Assembly: GCA_030950375.1 (NCBI GenBank)
Contig: JAUZRN010000023.1
Location: 1 to 61,727 of the forward strand
DNA: 61,727 nt
From: Rhodothermus sp.
Lineage (GTDB): Bacteria; Bacteroidota; Rhodothermia; Rhodothermales; Rhodothermaceae
Direction: 5' to 3'
Both the position numbers and the translations under genes were made by a program. The first letter of the stretch is position 1. Each line of letters starts with the position of its first letter. Below, piece by piece: positions 1 through 8,536 of this stretch. The notes beneath the pieces were generated by a model that saw nothing but the letters and a program-made list of their open reading frames with translations, had not been told where the DNA came from and ran no database searches.

Positions 1-15
1 GGCGGTGGTGGAGGA

Positions 16-393
16 ATGGCGCGTTGGGGTGTGTTGGGCGGTGGTGGTTGGCTTCGGCTGGCGCAGCAGCACACGACGTGTGAGCTCAACAGCATGCCGC
101 AGATTGGAGATTATCGCACGCTGGAAGGACTGGTTCGTGAGATGCTGACGAATGCAGTGTTAGGTTGTAGCATAGGAGCGGCGTTTGGGAACGTGGGATT
201 CATTGCGGGTGCCGTAGAGGGATGTATGGCGGATATAGTTGTGGGAACGATGGTGGCAGCATGGATCTATTATTTCTCAACCCGTGAGGAGTATAAAGTT
301 GATCTCACTCGCTGGTGTCGTGAGAATTATACAGTATGTCAATATAATGAGTGGTATAAAGTTGCTTGTGAGGAAATTATTAACCCACAATAG
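16..393 (+). CDS. Small Gly-rich hydrophobic protein, possibly the 3' end of a longer gene
   Basis: I do not recognise this protein. The frame is open to base 1, so the ATG may be internal and the gene may begin outside the window. A purine-rich GGAGGA abuts that ATG too closely to be a normal ribosome site. An internal ATG near base 94 is another possible start. The N-terminal part is Gly- and Trp-rich, the middle (about residues 27-90) is a Gly/Ala-rich hydrophobic stretch that could cross a membrane, and the C-terminal 40 residues are polar with three cysteines. It is followed after 3-15 bases by an AT-rich gene for a membrane protein. A toxin C-terminus or bacteriocin-like peptide next to immunity genes is one reading, but no family motif supports it. 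Confidence 0.45.
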   Translation: MARWGVLGGGGWLRLAQQHTTCELNSMPQIGDYRTLEGLVREMLTNAVLGCSIGAAFGNVGFIAGAVEGCMADIVVGTMVAAWIYYFSTREEYKVDLTRWCRENYTVCQYNEWYKVACEEIINPQ

Positions 394-408
394 ATTTTGG
401 TGAATTCA

Positions 409-972
409 ATGGAGATTACCTTGAAAAGATTTTTTACGTTTTTATTGAAACGACCCTTTCTGTATTCTGTGTGCATGTTTGTTGGTTTATTTATTATAAT
501 AATACTTGAGATAATAAGTAGCAATACTTATGAAAATTTTACCACTATATTATATGTTTCGCTTATAAAAACATCATTCTGGTTTTTAGCTATAACTTCA
601 TTGTGGTTTATTTTAGCAGTATTACATTACGAATGTAATAGGAGCAAAAATAAAATAAAAAATATTTTATATCATTTTTCATTTTATGTGCTCTATGCAG
701 TAATCTTTTTCACTTTAGGATTTCATGGCATAATAGATCCAGAAAGGGAAGCTCATTATCCGTATGGTATTGTATATCCAGACATAACCTTCGTTCTCTC
801 TTCTATTAAAGAGGATATGGGGCTTTTGATATTATCATTACTTCTTCTGATCATTTTTCCTTTAGGACTTTATCAGTTAGTACAGGTATTTTGGACCAGA
901 TCCATTTTTCGTATCGACGTGCATATGCCGGATAAAGAGGATGAGGCATATGTGAGAAATGATACAAAATAA
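409..972 (+). CDS. AT-rich gene for a four-helix membrane protein of unknown function
   Basis: The product is about 187 residues with roughly four hydrophobic segments: near the N-terminus, around residues 45-70, around 90-110 and a long run near 140-165. A polar loop lies before the last helix and the C-terminal tail is charged. TTG (397) and GTG (400) are in-frame alternatives, but ATG at 409 is the more usual start. Base composition is far more AT-rich than the chromosome to the right, which suggests foreign origin. I do not recognise the family. The gene follows the preceding small gene almost directly and may be co-transcribed with it. Confidence 0.55.
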   Translation: MEITLKRFFTFLLKRPFLYSVCMFVGLFIIIILEIISSNTYENFTTILYVSLIKTSFWFLAITSLWFILAVLHYECNRSKNKIKNILYHFSFYVLYAVIFFTLGFHGIIDPEREAHYPYGIVYPDITFVLSSIKEDMGLLILSLLLLIIFPLGLYQLVQVFWTRSIFRIDVHMPDKEDEAYVRNDTK

Positions 973-1141
973 ACGAATTTTAGACATAATTAGCATTTTA
1001 TAATGAATATCTTAAAGATGTAAAACAATGGTGGTGAGAGAATTATAATCATTGCAAATATGTTGATGCATATTATTTAATTTGTGAACAGTATGTAAAG
1101 AATTTTGTCCAAAAATAAATAGATAATAAAGTAAAGTAAGT

Positions 1142-1624
1142 ATGATAAGAGTTAAAATTTTTTTCAGAAAGTATCCAGCATCTCGAATGTTTATATTCTG
1201 GTTATTGCTTACTATTCTTAGTGCAATATTTCGTGTGATTGATGCACATGAACGATCCAATTTAAATATAGAGATTCAATTTTTTTCTGTGGAAAATTTA
1301 GCAATCAGTGCAATTTTTTCTGTGTTTGCGTTGATTGCAGTGGGAGCTATCCAGTTCTTTTGGAAGTTGTGTAGAGAGTCGTCTGAGCCTATACCATTTC
1401 TCGCGTTCTATATGTCTTTACTTATTTTTTCAATTATGAAAATTCCTTCTGATATCAATCAGTATTTTTCACCGGAAAAAGATTCTCTTTATTCTTATCC
1501 AGGTTATCAAAAAACAATGTTTTTTGTCTTTATAGGTATATATTTGTTTTCATTTATTCTTATTCTAATCGGTAGAAAAATGTTTAATACATTGAAAGAT
1601 GAACAAAAGGTGAATGAAGAATAA
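1142..1624 (+). CDS. AT-rich gene for a second small multi-span membrane protein
   Basis: The 160-residue product has about four hydrophobic segments (near residues 15-35, 50-72, 82-98 and 125-146) and a charged lysine/glutamate-rich C-terminus. Size, topology and AT-rich composition resemble the gene at 409-972, so the two may be distant relatives or parts of one acquired unit. That is inferred from general appearance only. No catalytic motif is visible and I do not recognise the family. The ATG has no clear Shine-Dalgarno sequence. The 170 bases between the two genes are also AT-rich. Confidence 0.55.
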   Translation: MIRVKIFFRKYPASRMFIFWLLLTILSAIFRVIDAHERSNLNIEIQFFSVENLAISAIFSVFALIAVGAIQFFWKLCRESSEPIPFLAFYMSLLIFSIMKIPSDINQYFSPEKDSLYSYPGYQKTMFFVFIGIYLFSFILILIGRKMFNTLKDEQKVNEE

Positions 1625-1952
1625 TTATGTATGTAAGGATAATACATATTGCAGATATACTGCTGTAAGGAAGTAGTGAATTCTCAATAATCAATAATCG
1701 AATCAATAAACATGATTATAAAAAATAAAACAAAACAATTGCACTATTTTTGGCACTATACACAGCCTTCTGGGTGCTGTCCGATTCATTTTCTATTGAA
1801 GTGAGAGATAGAAGTACCCTTTCCTCCACGCAAAGCAGGGCGGAGCACTCTGGGGGGTAGCAAAGGCTTTCGTTACGTAGTCAGCTCTGGAGTTCAAGTG
1901 GGCAGCGGATCGTGGTGCTGAATACGGATAGTCGGCTGTTTTCAGCGGCTTT
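1625..1952. other. Non-coding edge of the AT-rich island
   Basis: About 330 bases lie between the second membrane-protein gene and the stop codon of the reductase gene. The first half is very AT-rich, and composition returns to the chromosomal norm near 1790. A short inverted repeat with ACAGC/GCTGT arms lies near 1760-1780. I see no convincing gene, direct-repeat pair or insertion-sequence end. Confidence 0.5.
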
Positions 1953-2855
1953 TCACTCCGGGCTCTTCCCCGGGCGGGGTGGCAGCTTGCCAACGGTCGG
2001 AATCGGACGGGCTCCCGGTGGTAGGCGATCGGCCGGAACAGCCGTCGGCTTCGGGGAGGGTGAGGGTTGCGGGCGGGCTGCTTTTCGCGTTGTTTTTTCG
2101 GAGCTTTTCTGCACGAAATACTGCTCTTCGCGAATGAATTGATCGGTAAAGCCGGCACGGCGCAGAATGCCCCGCACGTTCTCGATCATCTGTGGGTGGC
2201 CGCAGGCGTAAGCCACAGCGGTTTCGGGCGTAAAATCTTCGGCGGCGTCCAGATATTTGCGCACGATGTCGTCCACGCGGCCTGTCTCGCCCGGCCATTC
2301 CGGATCTTCCCAGGGACGGCTGACGGTAGGGATGTAGGTGAGCCAGTCCACCGAGTCGGACAGCCGGCGCAACTCGTCCAGGTACACGCCCAACTCTTTC
2401 GAGCGGCTGGCTCCATGGATGACCAGAAAGCGATGCGGCGGTGACGCTCCACGTTCGAAAGCGTGTCGTTGGGCCCGGATCATGCTCAGATAGGGGGCAA
2501 TGCCGGTAACCGTGGCCAGCATGAGGTGTCGGGTACGTTGCGTTTCCAGCGTAAAATGTCCCACGATCTTGCGGCGCATCCACATTGCGTCGCCTTCACG
2601 AAGCTCCCAGATCCGTGGGGTTAGCTTGCCGTGGGGGACCAGCTCGATGAAGAATTCCAGTAGAGGTTCGTGAGGGGCCGACACAATTGAGTAGGCGCGC
2701 GGCACCAGCTTACCTTCCACTTCGAGGGCCAGCGTGGCATACTGGCCAGGTGTAAACGTTACCGGCTCTTCAGGTTGGAAACGAAACAACGCCAGATCGT
2801 CGGTAAAGTCGATGCGTTCTACGAGACGAACACGGCAGAATTTGTTCGTTGGCAT
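1953..2855 (-). CDS. fpr: Ferredoxin-NADP(+) reductase-like flavoprotein with a proline-rich tail
   Basis: This is an FAD- and NAD(P)-binding reductase of the E. coli Fpr type, which moves electrons between NADPH and ferredoxin or flavodoxin. The FAD-binding motif RAYSIVS lies near residues 54-60. The pyridine-nucleotide domain has TGIAPYLS, where the usual GTGIAP first glycine is valine, and the C-terminal CGHPQMIENV and REEQYFV motifs. The family ends near residue 250. Here about 50 Pro/Lys/Arg-rich residues follow, probably unstructured. The start is an ATG. The gene runs toward the AT-rich island and lies alone, 106 bases from the MoxR gene on the same strand. Confidence 0.85.
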   Translation of the reverse strand: MPTNKFCRVRLVERIDFTDDLALFRFQPEEPVTFTPGQYATLALEVEGKLVPRAYSIVSAPHEPLLEFFIELVPHGKLTPRIWELREGDAMWMRRKIVGHFTLETQRTRHLMLATVTGIAPYLSMIRAQRHAFERGASPPHRFLVIHGASRSKELGVYLDELRRLSDSVDWLTYIPTVSRPWEDPEWPGETGRVDDIVRKYLDAAEDFTPETAVAYACGHPQMIENVRGILRRAGFTDQFIREEQYFVQKSSEKTTRKAARPQPSPSPKPTAVPADRLPPGARPIPTVGKLPPRPGKSPE

Positions 2856-2890
2856 GGCGACTTCTGGGTCGATGAACGGAAAACACCTGC

Positions 2891-2917
2891 AAGGTACGGC
2901 TTTCTAAACCGTACTTT
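2891..2917 (-). terminator. Hairpin between the MoxR and reductase genes
   Basis: The arms AAGGTACGG and CCGTACTTT form a 9-bp stem with one G-U pair and a 9-base loop. It lies just downstream of the MoxR gene and upstream of the reductase gene on the minus strand. It could end the folding-factor/MoxR transcript. There is no long T-run, so termination is uncertain. Confidence 0.4.
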
Positions 2918-2961
2918 CCAGTCCACAATAAGACGTAAAAGGTGTAGATGTCAAGAGTTGC

Positions 2962-3966
2962 TTATGCCTCGGGTAGCGTTTTGAGCAGGCGTTCGATCAG
3001 CTCCACGGGCGAGATGCCATCGGCGTCGGCGTTGAAGTTAGTAACGATCCGGTGGCGCAGAACCGGCACGGCCAGCCGGCGCACATCAGAAATAAGCGGA
3101 GTGGCACGGCCATCAAGCGCGGCCAGTGCCTTGGCGCCCAGAATCAGAAACTGAGAAGCGCGCGGGCCGGCACCGTAGCTCAGATAGGTGTTGATGAAGT
3201 CCGGCGTATCGGGATGGCCTGGTCGCGTGCGGGTAACCAGGCGTACGGCGTATTCAATCACATGGTCAGCCACTGGGATCTGACGGATCAGGTCCTGGTA
3301 GGCCAGTAGTTCGTCACGACTGACGACGGGTTCAACGATAGGAGGAGGTCCGGCAGTCGTATTGCGTACGATTGCCACTTCTTCTTCAAAAGAAGGATAG
3401 TCGAGCCAGAGGTTGAGCATAAAGCGGTCGAGTTGGGCTTCTGGAAGGGGATAGGTTCCTTCTTGCTCGATCGGGTTTTGCGTAGCCAGTACGAAAAATG
3501 GGGGATCCAGCGGGAAGGTCTGGCCGGCCGCTGTCACGTGCTGCTCCTGCATGGCTTCGAGCAGGGCGGCCTGCGTTTTGGGCGGCGTGCGGTTGATCTC
3601 GTCAGCCAGTACGATATGCGCGAAGATAGGGCCTTTGACAAAGCGAAAGATGCGCTGGCCGGTGGTGCGGTCCTCTTCAAGGATTTCGGTACCTGTAATA
3701 TCGCTGGGCATCAGGTCGGGCGTGAACTGGATGCGGCTGAACTTCAGGTCGAGTGCCTGCGCCAGCGTACGCACCAGTAGCGTTTTGGCCAGGCCGGGCA
3801 CTCCGATAAGCAACGCATGGCCCCGTGCCAACAGACAGACGATAAGTTGTTCAATGATGGTATCCTGCCCGACAATTACCTGGCCGATGGCCTGGCGAAG
3901 ACGCAGGTAGGCTTTGTGGAGCGATTCCAGGGGATCTTCGGTGCGGAGTACGCGTGGAGCGGACAT
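2962..3966 (-). CDS. MoxR-family AAA+ ATPase
   Basis: MoxR ATPases act as chaperone-like remodelers, often with von Willebrand A-domain partners. The protein (about 334 residues) shows Walker A GVPGLAKT, Walker B IVLADEINR, the sensor segment VLATQNPIEQEGTYPLPEAQLDR (split here only as one recognisable block) and the C-terminal lid domain. The upstream in-frame TTG at 3984 overlaps the stop of the preceding gene as TTGA and would add six residues. I prefer ATG at 3966 because it is a standard codon, but translational coupling from TTG is possible. No von Willebrand partner gene is adjacent, which is unusual for the family. It is the last gene of the minus-strand folding-factor run. Confidence 0.9.
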   Translation of the reverse strand: MSAPRVLRTEDPLESLHKAYLRLRQAIGQVIVGQDTIIEQLIVCLLARGHALLIGVPGLAKTLLVRTLAQALDLKFSRIQFTPDLMPSDITGTEILEEDRTTGQRIFRFVKGPIFAHIVLADEINRTPPKTQAALLEAMQEQHVTAAGQTFPLDPPFFVLATQNPIEQEGTYPLPEAQLDRFMLNLWLDYPSFEEEVAIVRNTTAGPPPIVEPVVSRDELLAYQDLIRQIPVADHVIEYAVRLVTRTRPGHPDTPDFINTYLSYGAGPRASQFLILGAKALAALDGRATPLISDVRRLAVPVLRHRIVTNFNADADGISPVELIERLLKTLPEA

Positions 3967-3980
3967 AGGCAATGCAGCGG

Positions 3981-5357
3981 TCAACGTTGCGCCAGCGTGG
4001 AGGTAACGATTTTGTCCGGGTAACGTTCGGCCAGCTCACGGGCTTTACCGACCAGCCGAACCACGACGGACTGACGAAGCTCGTCAAGCCACTGACGCAG
4101 CACACGGGCACGCTTTTCTTGCAGCGCCAGCTGCTCGATGCGGGCGTAATCGGTTTCGAGGTTGATGCGGTGGCTGGGCGTGAAGCGATCCAGGCGTACG
4201 ATATGGTAAGCGCGACGGCCGTCGAGCAGCACGGCCTCCGCCGGATGGCTGATCTCACCGACTTCCAGCGTGTCGATCGTGCGTTGCCAGGTGGGATCCA
4301 GCGCGCTGAGCACCAGATCCCGCTCACCGGTATGAGGATCGACGACCCGTCCGCCCTGTGTGGCCGTGGCTTCCTCTTCGGAGTGTCGGCGGGCCATCAG
4401 GGCGAAAGGGATGTTGTACTGCAGGATAGAGTCGCGCACAGCCTCCAGGTAGGTAATCGCTTCCGTAGGGTCGGTCTGGCTTTCGTCGATGCGGATCAGG
4501 ATGTGATGAAAGTCGATCACGTCGCCCTGGCGGCGGTTGACCCGGAGAATATGGACGCCAAAAGGCGTTTCAAACGGTTGGGAGATCTCCCCGAGCGGCA
4601 GGCGAGCGGCGACGGCAGCAAACTCTGGGACCAGATCGGCCAGACGGGTATCTGGAATATGTCCGCCGGCCGGTGCCGATCCGGGGTCTTCCGAGAAACG
4701 GCGGGCCATGTCTTCAAAACTGGAGCGGCCACTGACAATAGAGTCGCGGATAGCGGTGACGATCTCGAAGGCCTCCTGGCGTGCTTTTTCAGATGGACGC
4801 GGATAGCGCACAATGTGGCTGAGTCGCACCAGATCGGGTAGCGTGGGAAGAGAGTCCGTGGGGAATCGCTCGAACCAGGCCCGTACCTCTGAAGGGGTGA
4901 TACGGATCTGTTGCAGCTTGCGGTTGCGGAACGTTTCGGCCAGCATTTGCTCCCGGAAGTCCTCACGCAGCTCGGCTTTGAGCTGCGTGAGCGTTTTGCC
5001 GTAGATCTCTTCGAGGCGTGCCTGGCCCCCTACCTGTTGCATGAGCTGGTTGAGGCGTTCCTGGAGGGCCTGCTCGACGCGGTCATCTGAGATCTGGATG
5101 GTGGTATCGCGGCGGGCATGCGTGGCCAGTACTTTCTGATCGATGAGCTGATTGAGCGCTTCCAGCCAGAGTTCATCAGAGTAAGCCTGAGGGCGTTGTT
5201 GCAAATAGTTGGCCAGGAGGGCATCGACTTCGGAGCGCAGGATCAGATCGTTTCCCACAATGGCCACAATTTCGTCGAGCACCCGGTCATTGGCGGGCGA
5301 TTGGGCATGCAGTAATCCGGGGAGCAGAAGCAGGATAAACAATACGAACCGGCGCAT
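3981..5357 (-). CDS. surA: SurA-like periplasmic peptidyl-prolyl isomerase
   Basis: This protein is an exported chaperone/isomerase expected to help outer-membrane proteins fold in the periplasm. A signal peptide (MRRFVLFILLLLPGLLHA) ends near residue 19 with an AQ cleavage site. An N-terminal helical chaperone domain is followed by a clear parvulin domain around residues 180-275, with RLSHIV, FSEDPGSAPAGG and GEISQPFETPFGVHILRV. A second, weaker parvulin-like domain covers about 280-390. Its length of 458 residues fits SurA. It is the third of three PpiC-type genes in a row and overlaps the alternative TTG start of the MoxR gene. Confidence 0.88.
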   Translation of the reverse strand: MRRFVLFILLLLPGLLHAQSPANDRVLDEIVAIVGNDLILRSEVDALLANYLQQRPQAYSDELWLEALNQLIDQKVLATHARRDTTIQISDDRVEQALQERLNQLMQQVGGQARLEEIYGKTLTQLKAELREDFREQMLAETFRNRKLQQIRITPSEVRAWFERFPTDSLPTLPDLVRLSHIVRYPRPSEKARQEAFEIVTAIRDSIVSGRSSFEDMARRFSEDPGSAPAGGHIPDTRLADLVPEFAAVAARLPLGEISQPFETPFGVHILRVNRRQGDVIDFHHILIRIDESQTDPTEAITYLEAVRDSILQYNIPFALMARRHSEEEATATQGGRVVDPHTGERDLVLSALDPTWQRTIDTLEVGEISHPAEAVLLDGRRAYHIVRLDRFTPSHRINLETDYARIEQLALQEKRARVLRQWLDELRQSVVVRLVGKARELAERYPDKIVTSTLAQR

Positions 5358-5403
5358 GAGCTCTTATGATGGTGAACGGATGGGCAGCGTAACGGCAGGA
5401 GGA

Positions 5404-6273
5404 CTATGGTTGCGGGTACAGTTCAAGTTCACCACGTACGCGCGCCTCGTTGCGCAGGCGTTGAACCAGACGGGCATAGATCTGTTTCCGCGCCTGGATG
5501 CGTGCTTGCTGGGCCACTTCGTCGTAGATCCAGCGCAGTTCCGGGATGGTACCGGCCGGCAGCCGTTCCACCAGCTGGAGTATATGGTAATGGCCATCAA
5601 TCGTAATGAGGGGGGCCAGTTCGCCGTCGCGCAGGCGTTGTAGCGCCTCGCGCAGCGAGGTAAGCACAGTCGCTGTAAAGAGACGCGATTCGGGGAAGTA
5701 GCGGCTGGCTAACAGGCGGGCTTCCTCTGGATTGGCGGCATACTGCGCGACGAGCGCGTTCCAGAGTGAATCAGAGACGACGGCAGCCTGTTGGAGGGTC
5801 TGGTGCACGGTCTGCGCATCCTGCGCCCGGGTGGTATGCAGGTAACGGATGCGCACATAGGGCTCGCGCAGCTGTAGCTGTTCCTTGTAGCGTTCGTAGT
5901 AGGCCTGTACTTCGGAAGGGGAAGGCTGGCTTTTCGAGGCTGCTTCTTCTTCCTGGTAGATGCGTTCCAGCAAGGCGCTGATCAAGACAGAGCGCTCGTT
6001 TTCTTCCAGGAGACGTTGCACTTCCGGATCGTTGCGTAGCCCGCGCCGTAGGGCCTCCTGGTAGAGCAGTTGGGTAGTGATCCACTGTTCGATCACCTGC
6101 TGACTGGCTTCGGTAGAGTCGGTCTGTACCGGAAGAAGTTGCAGCGCCCGGGCCAGTTCGTCTCGCGTCAGGTAAGCCTGCCCTACGCGGGCCACCACAT
6201 CGGGCGGTGGCGTTTCCTGGCGGCAGCCCTTGCCGCTCAACAGGATCAGGGTCAACAGCAGCAGTCGTTTCAT
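5404..6273 (-). CDS. PpiC/SurA-N-type exported folding factor, possible lipoprotein
   Basis: The 289-residue protein has a short hydrophobic N-terminus ending in a cysteine (LLSGKGC), a poor but possible lipobox, which suggests an exported or lipid-anchored protein. The body looks like a SurA N-terminal chaperone domain (VARVGQAYLTRDELARAL) followed by a parvulin-like domain in which the usual G-x-F-x-x-A-x-x-x-S-x-D signature is poorly kept. It may therefore be a chaperone with little isomerase activity. Its ATG overlaps the stop of the preceding gene as ATGA, so the two are probably coupled. Confidence 0.75.
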   Translation of the reverse strand: MKRLLLLTLILLSGKGCRQETPPPDVVARVGQAYLTRDELARALQLLPVQTDSTEASQQVIEQWITTQLLYQEALRRGLRNDPEVQRLLEENERSVLISALLERIYQEEEAASKSQPSPSEVQAYYERYKEQLQLREPYVRIRYLHTTRAQDAQTVHQTLQQAAVVSDSLWNALVAQYAANPEEARLLASRYFPESRLFTATVLTSLREALQRLRDGELAPLITIDGHYHILQLVERLPAGTIPELRWIYDEVAQQARIQARKQIYARLVQRLRNEARVRGELELYPQP

Positions 6274-8330
6274 TGAGCCGGGGCGGTATGCTTCAGGGCT
6301 TGACGTTCGGCCGCGAAGGCCCGTTGTAGCTGTTTCGGAAAAATTCGAACGCCGTAGCGTGCGCGTAGCGTCCGATCCAGTCGGGCTTCTATGACCTTCT
6401 GGTAGGCACTGAGCACGTCGGCACGGGCTTCGCGGAAGGTTTTGGGACGCGGGGGTTCACGGCCATCATTGTACAGCAGGAGGTAGCCATTCCAATAGCG
6501 GAACGGCTCGGTATACTGGCCGGCTTCCAGGCGCAATGCCCGATCGTAGACAGAACCCGTCGGTTTCTCGAGGTGCACGGTATCGATTTGCACGCTGGCG
6601 TTGGGACTATCCAGCAGGTCGGCGAGGATCTGGTCGATCGGTGTGCCCTGCTGCAATGGCTCATAGACCTGCTGTACCAGCACCGAGTCGTGCTGGCTAC
6701 GGAAGCTGAGCACGCGCGTGCGTTCAGGAAAGACAAACTCGGAAGCGTGCGCTTCGTAGTAGGCACGCAGTCCAGCGGTGTCGCGTTCGGCAACCTTCCA
6801 GACGGCCTCCTCCAGCAGCTTGAAGGCCAGGAGCCCATCGACGAATTCACGTATGGTCTGTTGAAAGTCTGGATCCCGTTCGGCTCGTCGGAGCGCTTCG
6901 TAGCTAAAGAGTCGGTCGTCAAGGAAGCGATCCGCTGCTCGCAATAGACGCGCCTGCGCGCTGGTGTCGCGGCGGGAGGTGCGGCGCAGCAGGTTATGCT
7001 GATTTATATAGGTAACCAGTTCGGCCAGGGTATAGGTGGAGTCTTCAATCATAGCGAAGGTTTGTTGCAGGTTCAGCGAGCCCAGCTGATGGCGGGCCAG
7101 GCGTAGGGCCAGCGTGTCGGGATGCGCCGCTACCTGGAGAAGCAGAAAAAGGCGGGTGGTGTCGAGCCGAACCGTGTGCTGTTGCCGAAGCTGCTGAATG
7201 AACCGATCGCGTGCTTTCTGGAGACGTCCCAGGCGTTCGGCTACCGTCAGCAACGTGTCGTAGGCTGCTTCGAAAGTTGGAGGAATGGGACGTCGGTCTT
7301 TGAGCTGAAAGATATGCAATCCGAAGGGCGTGGTGACGACGTGCGATACGTCGCCGATGTCTTTCAGCGCAAAAAGAGTGTCCCGTACCATGCGCGGCAT
7401 AGGTTGGGCAAAGCTCAGGTAGCCCAGGTCGCCGCCCCGGTTTTTGGTGCGCCAGTCGTCGGAATGGCGTCGGGCCAGCTCTTCGAAGTTGGCTTTACCC
7501 TGCACGACAAGCTGGCGCAGGCTATCAAGTGTGCGTCGGACGCGGGCGGAGTCTTCAGGTGTAGGAGCCGGGGTGATCATGATGTGGGCTGCCCGCACGT
7601 CGGGAGGAGCCGGTCGTCGGTCGTGCACTTTCAGCACGTGATAGCCATGGCGCGTTCGAAAGATGGGGGATAGCGCACCTACGGGGGTGTTGAACGCGTA
7701 GGTCTCCATGGGCTCAATGGTTGAGCCCATCTTGATCCAGCCGATGTGGCCCCATCCACCCCGGCTGGTTCGGGGAGCGCGTGCCGATGGATCCTCAGAA
7801 TGGCGAAAGGCGATTTCGTTAAAGTCGGCCCCCTGGCGGATGGAGTCGAGCAGCGTCTGCAAGCGTCGGTAGGCGGCCAGTGTGTCGGTGGGCGTGGCGT
7901 CTGGAGGAACCCGTATGAAGATGTGGCTGATGTTCACCATCTCAGGCATGCGCCGATAGAGCCGACGCAGCATCGGAGTGATGACCGCCTGGCGCATCAG
8001 GTGGTTGCGCGCCAGCTCAATGCGGTAGGCCAATACTTCAGCTACAATAGCCGAATCCCGATCGAAGCCTCGGGCACGGGCTTCCTGTACGCGTAACCGA
8101 TAGTTTACGTAGCGTTCCAGAAAATCCCGGTAGGCTGTCAGCGAGTCGTTGGCCGCTTGCCGCCGATTCCCTACCGAGCGTGCGTACTGCTTCTCAAACG
8201 TCGCCAGATCGATCATTTCCGAGCCGACGATGGCCACGACCTCCGCCGGACCAGTCGAACGGATAGGCAGGGTGCGGCAACCTGCAGCGAGCAGCCAATA
8301 GCTTGTGAGCAGCACGCAGACCGCGCGCAT
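6270..8330 (-). CDS. Large double-parvulin lipoprotein (PrsA/PpiD-like)
   Basis: This is a secreted peptidyl-prolyl isomerase for protein folding outside the cytoplasm. I start it at the ATG at 8330 because that gives a signal peptide with a good lipobox (WLLAAGC). The longer open frame to 8501 adds an unlikely N-terminus. Two complete parvulin domains follow: the first near residues 135-245 (ISHIFIRVP, SEDPSARAPRTSRGGWGHIGWI) and the second near 255-350 (AAHIMITP, HSDDWRTKNRGGDLGYLS). The C-terminal half, about 330 residues, is helical and charged without a known motif. The gene is divergent from gltX. Confidence 0.85.
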   Translation of the reverse strand: MRAVCVLLTSYWLLAAGCRTLPIRSTGPAEVVAIVGSEMIDLATFEKQYARSVGNRRQAANDSLTAYRDFLERYVNYRLRVQEARARGFDRDSAIVAEVLAYRIELARNHLMRQAVITPMLRRLYRRMPEMVNISHIFIRVPPDATPTDTLAAYRRLQTLLDSIRQGADFNEIAFRHSEDPSARAPRTSRGGWGHIGWIKMGSTIEPMETYAFNTPVGALSPIFRTRHGYHVLKVHDRRPAPPDVRAAHIMITPAPTPEDSARVRRTLDSLRQLVVQGKANFEELARRHSDDWRTKNRGGDLGYLSFAQPMPRMVRDTLFALKDIGDVSHVVTTPFGLHIFQLKDRRPIPPTFEAAYDTLLTVAERLGRLQKARDRFIQQLRQQHTVRLDTTRLFLLLQVAAHPDTLALRLARHQLGSLNLQQTFAMIEDSTYTLAELVTYINQHNLLRRTSRRDTSAQARLLRAADRFLDDRLFSYEALRRAERDPDFQQTIREFVDGLLAFKLLEEAVWKVAERDTAGLRAYYEAHASEFVFPERTRVLSFRSQHDSVLVQQVYEPLQQGTPIDQILADLLDSPNASVQIDTVHLEKPTGSVYDRALRLEAGQYTEPFRYWNGYLLLYNDGREPPRPKTFREARADVLSAYQKVIEARLDRTLRARYGVRIFPKQLQRAFAAERQALKHTAPAQ

Positions 8331-8444
8331 AGTCTGTGGCCCGTTAATGTTAATTGAGGGTCGCATGCATGTCCAGGCTGGTGCAGAACAACAGGCGTTC
8401 AAACTTAGGGTGTAAATGCCTGGCACGCAATGCCCAGAGCATTG

Positions 8445-8452
8445 TACGTTTG
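8445..8452 (+). promoter_or_regulatory. Possible Bacteroidota-type promoter element before gltX
   Basis: TACGTTTG matches the TAnnTTTG -7 box known from Bacteroidetes and lies 85 bases before the gltX ATG. No matching TTTG -33 element is found at the usual distance. The assignment is tentative. Confidence 0.25.
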
Positions 8453-8536
8453 CGTAATTTTCCCACGGAGAAGCCGAATCGAGCGTTATCTTACCGGGCA
8501 ACCGAGCAAAAAACGAAAGAAGTCCTGAATTTCATT

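Noticed and set aside
1793-2583. Long frames overlapping the reductase gene
   Set aside because: They are shadows in other frames, rich in Arg/Pro/Ser, without motifs.
8354-8536. Upstream start of gltX
   Set aside because: The added 61 residues are unlike any glutamyl-tRNA synthetase and would cover the likely promoter.
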